From the NCBI GenBank assembly GCA_937874455.1, contig CALNBE010000144.1, positions 1-7,778 of the forward strand: a stretch of 7,778 nucleotides of DNA, read 5' to 3'. The notes under the pieces are model-generated. The model searched no databases, had not been told where the DNA came from, and worked only from the letters and a program-made list of their open reading frames with translations. How positions within the stretch are numbered: position 1 is the stretch's first letter; every line of letters starts with the position of its first letter. The DNA is from an uncultured Opitutia bacterium. Its GTDB lineage: Bacteria > Verrucomicrobiota > Verrucomicrobiia > Opitutales > UBA953. This document shows positions 1 to 5,692 of the stretch, one piece after another. The translations under genes were made by a program, and so were the position numbers.

Positions 1-333
1 TGTGCCGCATAAAATGTAGCCGGCCATCACCAGCTGTTCCATCTGCCCCGCTCTGGTCCGCCGGAGGGGTGCGGCAATCGGGCCACCCCGGTTTCCCGGC
101 AACAGGGGAAGCTTCAACCCCAGCACCTCCGGATCGCTTTCCACCGAAACCGGCTTCAATTCCGGTCGCTCAAAAAGAAAATCCGCCACACTTTCCCAAT
201 GCCCGTCCACCTCAATGCGGTGGATCAAGCTGATCTCTCCGCGCTCCAGACGGTCCTCCACCTCCTGCCGGGTGTAAGGCCCCTGCAGACATCCCTTCCA
301 TTGAATGCGAAAGCCGCGGATTGATTCAGCCAT
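1..333 (-). CDS. GYF_2-domain membrane protein, N-terminal part (runs off left edge)
   Basis: An open frame of 111 codons runs from an ATG at 333 to the window edge without a stop. Residues 5-55 resemble a GYF_2 domain (the bacterial GYF-like fold, often written 'GPY...G...W'): W12, then Q-G-P-Y at 17-20, a helix with E24/L29, G32, and W46 near the end. Family members are thought to bind short peptide segments and commonly sit in front of membrane domains. A Pro/Gly/Arg-rich linker follows at about 56-96, and from about 101 (LVMAGYILCG) the chain turns hydrophobic, so a transmembrane segment probably begins at the edge; a TM2- or DUF4190-like membrane region is possible but not visible. The ATG overlaps the stop of the upstream large gene by 8 nt, and no Shine-Dalgarno sequence precedes it, which points to translational coupling. 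The domain call is by eye; the function is unknown. Confidence 0.72.
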   Translation of the reverse strand, partial: MAESIRGFRIQWKGCLQGPYTRQEVEDRLERGEISLIHRIEVDGHWESVADFLFERPELKPVSVESDPEVLGLKLPLLPGNRGGPIAAPLRRTRAGQMEQLVMAGYILCGT

Positions 334-3300
334 GAGTTTTATTGGTTTCGGAGTTTATCCATTTTCGCCACTGCTCATACACCTGCTTGTACCAGCTCTC
401 CCGCTGGCTGGAAAGAAAAACGAAGGCATCCCAGCCGCCCGTCGGAGGCACCACCCACGACGGCAAATCCGCCTCCCGCGCAGCTTCCTTCGGAGTCTTG
501 GGCAACATCAACACCGGGGAGTAAATTGCGGGCTGCGCCGCTTCCACCACCGCGGAAAACCGGTCGCCACCCAAGACTCCGGGCTCCTCCAGCATGCGTT
601 CCAGCGGCAGCACCTTCAGGCTGTTTTGCTGTGACAACACCACCAGATTTCCCGTGATCACGTCCTCGTTCACCCGCTGGAAATGCCCGTCACTATTTAC
701 ATAACCGATGAAAACAAATCCAGGACTCCGCAACGCCCGCATCACTCTCCAATAAGCCTCCGCCTCGGCCTGATAGGAGCTTTGCGCAAAAGTGGCCACG
801 CACTCCTCCAGCTGCGGCAGTACGTCTCGCCAAGGTCCCGGATTCATCCAGTCAAACGGCGTCAATTCTCCCTGCGTCAATTGCTGCAACATCGCCAGAT
901 CCCGCTGCGCAGTCGGCGAGAAAAACAAGCCCCATTCCTCCGCCCGCCCCTCCGCAATCAACATCAATTCTTGCAACAAATAAAACTTGAACAGCAACGA
1001 AACATCCTTGGCACGCCGGACCTTGTCCATCGTTTGCAAAATCGGCTCTACGATCCGCCCCGAATCAGCCTGATAAAACTGGCCAATCTGCAACAGCAAC
1101 TCCGCCTCCGGCGTCAGATGCCCGTCAAAAAGCCGTTCACCCCGCGGCGTTCCCCGCCCAAACTGCCTCCAGCTCAACTGCCGTAATATTTCTGTTCCAT
1201 CCTCCCGCAATATCCGAGCCTCCTGCCGCTGCTCATACCCGCCGCCCAAGGGATGGCGAACCGATTGCACCTCACCAAGAGTGAACACTTCCTCCGGAAG
1301 AGGGCTCTCCGCCTCGTTTTCGCCGGTCTGGTTAGCCTGATAGCGATAGCGCCACAATTTCTGCAACCGCATGCTTTGTACCAGCCGGCTCGCTGCCACC
1401 GCCTCCTGGGGCAGCGTTTCATCCGGAAGAAACAACGACACGGACCGCTCCGTTTCGCCCGCCTCCGTCACCGATGCCATTCGCCACAATTGCAGTGCCG
1501 GGGCACGGAACACCGATGCCGCGGGATCCCGCAGCAATGACTCGTTCTCGAGAACATGCCGCACCAAGGCGTTCGCCGGATCAGCCTCCGACTTTAACAT
1601 CGTAAAATACGTGTCGAGCAGCACCGCGCCCGAAAGCAGTTTTTCCGTCTGCTCCGCGTGTTGCCAAAACCGGAAGACTTCCTTCACCCGTTGAGAAAAT
1701 TCCTGCCATTTTTTCAAATCCTCCGGCTCCAACACAGCTTGGACGAGCTCGCCCTCCGCAGTCAGTCGCCCCCATTCCGGCAACAACCTGTTCAAAGCGG
1801 CCACTCGTGACGTCACCTCCGGCTCGGCCACTGCCTCGGCCAGCCGCCGGTTTAACCCCTCCATTGCCTGCGTCAGCAACGGCGTTTTTTCTTCCGTCAA
1901 CCGGCCTCGCACCACCTCCAGCCGGGTCTGCGCCCCGGAGTAAAGGCTGGTGGTCTCGCTGCGCGTGTCTGGAGGCAGCGACGCCAGCGCCTCTTCCTCC
2001 TCCTGCAGCGCCTGCTTCCCGGCCAGATAATCAGCAACGGTGGCAGTCGCAGGATCCATGCGTTGCAACTCCATCAGCCGGGCCTTGCATTTTTCCAGTT
2101 CCGCCCGGACTTGTCCCGACCACAGGGCCAGCTCCTGCTTTACCGCAAAAAAATCCCCCGAACTGTCCCATCGCGTTTTTACTTTCTGCAAAAACTCCTC
2201 CGCCGACTGCAGGTTTCTCCGCGCCAGCAAATCCTGGACCTCCAGCAGCGCCTGCTGCCGCAGCGCCTCGTTTTTTTGATAACCATAGCTCAACACTCCC
2301 GCCGCCACCACCGAGGCCAGCGTCACCGCCACCACCGAGGCCAGCGCCGTGTCCCGGCGCTGAATGCGTCGCAGCAACGCCTTTCTCAACCGCCCGGCCT
2401 GCTCCAGCAAAACGCCGTCCAGCTCACCCGCACCGGCCATCTGCGCCTGCGCCAACGCGTCGCCGAGCAATACCGCCAGCCGCTTTGACGGAAGCCTTTT
2501 CAAACGCAAAGCCCGGGGCGTCCGCACCGCCTCTTCCAACACCCGGCTTAATTCCCGCAAATTTTCCTCATGCTGTAGCGCCGCCAGTTGCGCGCGCTGC
2601 CACTCGTCGGCGCTCCGTTCCCACTCGTCAATCTCCTGCGCCTGCTCAAAGGGAAGCACCAGCCGATACTCGCGCTCCAAAGCCCGGTAGCGCACCAGCA
2701 AAGGAATTAACAAATCCCAACTGCCCGCCGTCTGCAACGTCCGCATTTCCCCCAGCAAGTGCCGGGTCTCCCGTTCCGCCTCCGCCCGCGCCCGCTCTTC
2801 CCGCAGGCAGCAGCCGCGCTGGAACACCGGAGACAAGGCCAGCCCCGGAATCTTCACCTCCTCCAGCCGCGCCACCAGCACACAGGCTTCCTCTTCTTTT
2901 CCAGCCGTCAGCAGCGCCTCCAGTTTTGCCAACTGCACCGTCCGGGTTTTCTCCCCCAACCGGACAAATTCCTCCTGCGCATTTTCATCCGCCGGATTCA
3001 CCCGCAAAATCGAGGTCAGCACATCCAGCGCCCGCAGATCATCATGCTCCCGGATGGCCTGCCGATAATCCCGGTACAGCGGATGCGACTCATTGATCTT
3101 TCTCCCATACAAACCTCCCGCCAAATCCACATGCGCCATGTTAAGCCGAGCCGGGTACGGCAATCCCCTATCCCGGCAAAAATCCAGCCAGCGCAACGAT
3201 TCACCAAACGACAATTGTGCCGCCAAATCCAGTAACGGAGGCGACGACTCCGCCACCTGCAACGCCGCAAAGTCATTGCCCGCCCGGATCAACGCCACAC

Positions 3301-3430
3301 ATTGCTCCAGCCGGTCCCGCACATGCATCATCAAGTCCGCGTATTCGATCGCCAGCGCCTGCGCCTCAAAATGGCCGCTGCTGTCCTCGAGCACTGCCTT
3401 GATTCGGCTGATCAACTTGTCGGTTTGCAT
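326..3430 (-). CDS. Large single-pass membrane protein with TPR-like/coiled-coil regions, function unknown
   Basis: I do not recognise a named family. From the ATG at 3430 the protein has about 1034 residues. Residues 1-360 are soluble and mostly helical; about 125-160 look like a TPR unit (ALDVLTSILRVNPADENAQE). A strongly basic stretch (RKALLRRIQRR) precedes one hydrophobic segment at about 361-384, so by the positive-inside rule the N-terminus is cytoplasmic and about 650 residues lie outside the membrane. Just after it, about 385-560 is Glu/Gln/Leu-rich and probably coiled coil; the last 150 residues include a beta-rich stretch (GFVFIGYVNSDGHF region). No enzymatic motif was seen. An in-frame TTG at 3496 would add 22 residues, but these look like translated leader sequence and that TTG coincides with a promoter-like element, so the ATG is preferred. 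The gene follows the parvulin gene by 109 nt and its stop overlaps the GYF_2 gene start, implying a shared role. A scaffold or envelope-sensing role is conceivable but is only a guess. Confidence 0.85.
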   Translation of the reverse strand: MQTDKLISRIKAVLEDSSGHFEAQALAIEYADLMMHVRDRLEQCVALIRAGNDFAALQVAESSPPLLDLAAQLSFGESLRWLDFCRDRGLPYPARLNMAHVDLAGGLYGRKINESHPLYRDYRQAIREHDDLRALDVLTSILRVNPADENAQEEFVRLGEKTRTVQLAKLEALLTAGKEEEACVLVARLEEVKIPGLALSPVFQRGCCLREERARAEAERETRHLLGEMRTLQTAGSWDLLIPLLVRYRALEREYRLVLPFEQAQEIDEWERSADEWQRAQLAALQHEENLRELSRVLEEAVRTPRALRLKRLPSKRLAVLLGDALAQAQMAGAGELDGVLLEQAGRLRKALLRRIQRRDTALASVVAVTLASVVAAGVLSYGYQKNEALRQQALLEVQDLLARRNLQSAEEFLQKVKTRWDSSGDFFAVKQELALWSGQVRAELEKCKARLMELQRMDPATATVADYLAGKQALQEEEEALASLPPDTRSETTSLYSGAQTRLEVVRGRLTEEKTPLLTQAMEGLNRRLAEAVAEPEVTSRVAALNRLLPEWGRLTAEGELVQAVLEPEDLKKWQEFSQRVKEVFRFWQHAEQTEKLLSGAVLLDTYFTMLKSEADPANALVRHVLENESLLRDPAASVFRAPALQLWRMASVTEAGETERSVSLFLPDETLPQEAVAASRLVQSMRLQKLWRYRYQANQTGENEAESPLPEEVFTLGEVQSVRHPLGGGYEQRQEARILREDGTEILRQLSWRQFGRGTPRGERLFDGHLTPEAELLLQIGQFYQADSGRIVEPILQTMDKVRRAKDVSLLFKFYLLQELMLIAEGRAEEWGLFFSPTAQRDLAMLQQLTQGELTPFDWMNPGPWRDVLPQLEECVATFAQSSYQAEAEAYWRVMRALRSPGFVFIGYVNSDGHFQRVNEDVITGNLVVLSQQNSLKVLPLERMLEEPGVLGGDRFSAVVEAAQPAIYSPVLMLPKTPKEAAREADLPSWVVPPTGGWDAFVFLSSQRESWYKQVYEQWRKWINSETNKTHG
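2302..2346 (-). repeat. Tandem 24-bp repeat encoding the transmembrane helix
   Basis: Positions 2302-2322 and 2326-2346 are identical over 21 nt with a period of 24 nt, so two head-to-tail copies exist. The period is eight codons. In the large membrane protein it produces the near-duplicate peptides LASVVAVT and LASVVAAG, which together make up most of its only transmembrane segment. The repeat therefore keeps the frame and sets the length of the membrane helix. It could be a slippage-type duplication. Confidence 0.85.
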
Positions 3431-3467
3431 GTCAAAGGGAAAGCGGGATGGAGAAAGGAAGGAGTTG

Positions 3468-3496
3468 AACCTACCGTTTGCCCGCTCGTTTGCCAA
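3468..3496 (-). promoter_or_regulatory. Possible sigma70-type promoter for the large membrane-protein gene
   Basis: On the minus strand TTGGCA (3496-3491; five of six matches to TTGACA) is followed after exactly 17 nt by TAGGTT (3473-3468; three of six matches to TATAAT). Transcription would start near 3461, leaving a leader of about 30 nt before the ATG at 3430. The -10 match is poor, so this is a weak candidate; its main support is the spacing and its place in the only intergenic gap. Confidence 0.22.
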
Positions 3497-3504
3497 TCCT
3501 CTTT

Positions 3505-3534
3505 ACGGGCAAAGCCAATTTCCTTTGCGCCCGT
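3505..3534 (-). other. Imperfect hairpin after the parvulin stop codon
   Basis: Minus-strand RNA would form a 10-bp stem (ACGGGC...AAAG pairing with CTTTGCCCGT) with a 2-nt GC bulge on the 5' arm (3527-3528) and an 8-nt loop. It lies 5 nt after the stop of the parvulin gene. The sequence following is AAAGAGGA, not a U tract, so it is not a standard intrinsic terminator; it may mark an mRNA 3' end, act as a processing or stability element, or be incidental. Confidence 0.4.
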
Positions 3535-3539
3535 CTTGC

Positions 3540-4577
3540 TCAGTAATAGCGGACAAAATATTTTTCCTTCAATCGGGCCGCCGCCGCCTCATACGCCTGT
3601 CGCCCAGCGTTCTCCCCCAGTTTTTCCTCAATGACTCCTCGGACTTCCTCAATCGGGCGCGGCCCGCCCGCCCGGTAATCCATCCGCTGCAGGATAAAAA
3701 TCATCGGCGGCATGCCCGGCTGGGAAAAATCCATCGGCTCCGTCGTCCCGCCATTGGGCAGCGTCCGCAACGCTTCGACAATTCGCTCGTTCATCCCCGT
3801 CGCGGACTTCCAAGCCTGATTCAAGCCGCCTTCGTTGCGCAAGTCATCACGACTGTGCTTGCGCGCCAATTCTCCAAAGTCTGCTCCTGATTTTAACTGG
3901 ACCGAAATTTCCTCCGCCAGCTTTCGCACCATCTCGTCCGTTTCCGAGGCACCAGGTCGCAATGTCATCTGACGAAACAAAAATGACTCCTCCTGCGAAA
4001 AGCTTGCCTTGTTCTCATCATAATATCGCTGCACCGCCACCGGGCTGAACTCCTTCGGATATTTTACAAGCTCCGCAACAATCCAGCTGACCATCAGGTT
4101 TTCCTCCTGCCGTTTTTTGCCGTCCAGCGGCGTCATCCCCATCATGCTCAGATCCGCGTAATAGGCATCCCGGTCGCCATTGTACACGTCCTGAATATGC
4201 CGTTCCACCGCCGCCGCGACATATTCCTCCGGGACCTTGTGGTATTTTTCCTTGAAGGCAGCGATCCACAATTGATCCATCGCCGCGCCCTCCAGCGCCT
4301 CCCGCTCCCGCTTTTCCAGCTCCCGCATCAGTTCCTCCGTATTTCCGCGCGCCTGGCGTTGCAGACTCGGCAACCCAACTCTCACCCGTTTTTGCACTTC
4401 AAAGTTGGTGACTATCGCCCCGTCAACATTCGCCCTCATCTCGTTCTGATTAACCGCCTTCCATTGCATCGCGACCAATTCCTCCGGGCTGAGAGATGCC
4501 TGCCCCGCGCCGGGTTGGATCTGGGCTCCCGCAACAATCGGGCTCACAACAAATAACAAAGGAAGGACAAATCTCAT
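3540..4577 (-). CDS. SurA/PpiC-type parvulin-domain protein, exported, probably a periplasmic chaperone
   Basis: The 345-residue product starts with a short signal peptide (MRFVLPLLFVVSPIVAGA, likely cut after AGA-18), so it should act in the periplasm or envelope. Residues 49-190 match the SurA-type N-terminal chaperone region: the strand-turn 'VDGAIVTNFEV' at 51-61, then long charged helices. Residues about 197-300 form a parvulin-like domain with the recognisable 'GADFGELARKHSRDD...EGGLNQAW' block (231-256) and 'GMNERIVEALRTLPNGG' (261-277). The C-terminus (PIEEVRGVIEEKL ... YFVRYY) returns to the SurA-type helical module. Two histidines usually found in active parvulins seem replaced: Q203 where families have 'xHIL', and an Ile near 293 where they have 'GYHI', so prolyl-isomerase activity is doubtful. 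SurA relatives assist outer-membrane protein folding, consistent with a diderm host. The ATG overlaps the mfd stop as ATGA and has no Shine-Dalgarno, indicating translational coupling to mfd. Confidence 0.88.
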   Translation of the reverse strand: MRFVLPLLFVVSPIVAGAQIQPGAGQASLSPEELVAMQWKAVNQNEMRANVDGAIVTNFEVQKRVRVGLPSLQRQARGNTEELMRELEKREREALEGAAMDQLWIAAFKEKYHKVPEEYVAAAVERHIQDVYNGDRDAYYADLSMMGMTPLDGKKRQEENLMVSWIVAELVKYPKEFSPVAVQRYYDENKASFSQEESFLFRQMTLRPGASETDEMVRKLAEEISVQLKSGADFGELARKHSRDDLRNEGGLNQAWKSATGMNERIVEALRTLPNGGTTEPMDFSQPGMPPMIFILQRMDYRAGGPRPIEEVRGVIEEKLGENAGRQAYEAAAARLKEKYFVRYY

Positions 4578-5692
4578 GCGTGCAAGGTGGGCTGGCGAAG
4601 AAGAAACTGTTTGATTTCCCGGATTCTTTCCAGCGGCCTTTTCCGCGTCAAGCGGGGAAAGTTTGCGCCGATCTTAACGTAAGTGCTGCCGTCCTTCGCG
4701 GGGAAGGCGCGTTTGCACTTCAACCGGCTGCCTTCCGTCTCCACTTGCACAATGCCGCGCTCCTCCGCCAGACAGCGCAACTCGCCCAACGCCACAAACG
4801 CCGCCGCGCCCGCCGGAAGTTTGCCAAAACGGTCCGCCATTTCCTCCGCGATCGTCCGCACTTCCTCCGCCGTCGCCGCCATCGCCAGCTTGCGGAAAAT
4901 CTCTATCCGCAACCGGGTGTCCCCGATGTATTCCGGCGGCAGCGTCGCCACCACCTCCGCACACCGTCCGGCGTCCAATTCCTCCTCCCGCAGCACACGA
5001 TAGCCGTCCCAGGCCGCCTCCCGCTCGCTTTCCTCCTCCGCTGTTTCCTCCGCAAAGGAAATGCCGCCAAACCGCACAAAATCCAACCGCACCTCCGCCC
5101 GGATCGCCCGCGCCGCCGGATCGCCTTTCATCCGCGCCACACTCTGCCGGAGCAATTGACAATAGAGGTCGAATCCGACCCCGGCAATGTGCCCGCTTTG
5201 CTCTCGCCCCAACAAATTTCCCACGCCGCGCAGCTCCAAATCCCGCATCGCAATCCTGAATCCGGCGCCAAGCTGATTGTGCTGCCGGATGGCCGACAGC
5301 CGCCTCCGCGCTGGATCCAGCATCGAAGCGTGCTTGTGCAGCAACAAATACGCGTAGGCCTGCCGGTTGAACCGCCCCACCCGGCCGCGCAACTGGTAAA
5401 GCTGCGCCAGTCCGAAACGGTCCGCGCCTTCAATGATCAGCGTGTTGCAGTTCGGAATGTCCAATCCGGTTTCGATGATCGTGGTGCAGACGAGCACATC
5501 AAATTCCCCCGCGACAAACCGGGTCATCACGTCCTCCAGCTCCGCCTCGTCCATCTGTCCGTGCCCGACTCCGAAACGCACCTCCGGCAGCCGCCACGGC
5601 GTCGATAGTATCCACCCGATTGTGCAGATAAAAAACCTGCCCGCCGCGCCCGACTTCATAACGCACCGCCTCCTGCACCAACTGCGGCTCAT
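4574..5692 (-). CDS. mfd: Transcription-repair coupling factor Mfd, C-terminal part (after frameshift)
   Basis: This frame carries the second half of Mfd. Homology begins at codon 34 (position 5593, 'RLPEVRFGVGHGQM'); the 33 codons before it overlap the upstream mfd part out of frame, so the ATG at 5692 is not a natural start. Numbering this ORF, the second helicase domain holds the GHGQM motif (43-47), 'VLVCTTIIETGLDIP' with motif V (66-80), and 'QLRGRVGR', motif VI with its arginine fingers (100-107). 'IAMRDLELRGVGNLLG' (147-162) belongs to the relay/translocation region. About 250-345 is the TRCF (D7) domain, starting 'LPPEYIGDTRLRIEIFRKLA', which in E. coli Mfd packs on the UvrA-binding domain and keeps the protein autoinhibited. 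All motifs are intact to the natural end, so loss of function, if real, is recent. The stop overlaps the parvulin start by 4 nt. Confidence 0.88.
   Translation of the reverse strand: MSRSWCRRRCVMKSGAAGRFFICTIGWILSTPWRLPEVRFGVGHGQMDEAELEDVMTRFVAGEFDVLVCTTIIETGLDIPNCNTLIIEGADRFGLAQLYQLRGRVGRFNRQAYAYLLLHKHASMLDPARRRLSAIRQHNQLGAGFRIAMRDLELRGVGNLLGREQSGHIAGVGFDLYCQLLRQSVARMKGDPAARAIRAEVRLDFVRFGGISFAEETAEEESEREAAWDGYRVLREEELDAGRCAEVVATLPPEYIGDTRLRIEIFRKLAMAATAEEVRTIAEEMADRFGKLPAGAAAFVALGELRCLAEERGIVQVETEGSRLKCKRAFPAKDGSTYVKIGANFPRLTRKRPLERIREIKQFLLRQPTLHA

Noticed and set aside
2271..2277. Run of seven T on the plus strand as a terminator tail
   Set aside because: It lies inside the large coding sequence with no GC-rich stem before it; it encodes Lys/Asn codons on the minus strand just after the membrane helix.
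1807..3096. 429-codon plus-strand open frame rich in Pro and Ala
   Set aside because: It is fully antisense to the large membrane-protein gene; its Pro/Ala composition is what GC-rich Arg/Gly/Ala/Leu codons give on the other strand, and it has no recognisable domain.
3016..3276. Minus-strand 86-codon frame, Arg/Trp/Cys-rich
   Set aside because: Overlaps the large gene on the same strand in another frame, with biased shadow-like composition and no separate start signal.
3431..3496. TTG at 3496 as the start of the large membrane protein
   Set aside because: The 22 added residues look like translated leader (FNSFLSPSRFPFD), the purine run AGAGGA touches the TTG with no spacing, and the TTG overlaps a promoter-like -35 element.
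5499..5692. Programmed ribosomal frameshift in mfd
   Set aside because: There is no slippery heptamer or homopolymer at 5594, about 6 residues are missing at the junction, and Mfd is not known to use recoding.
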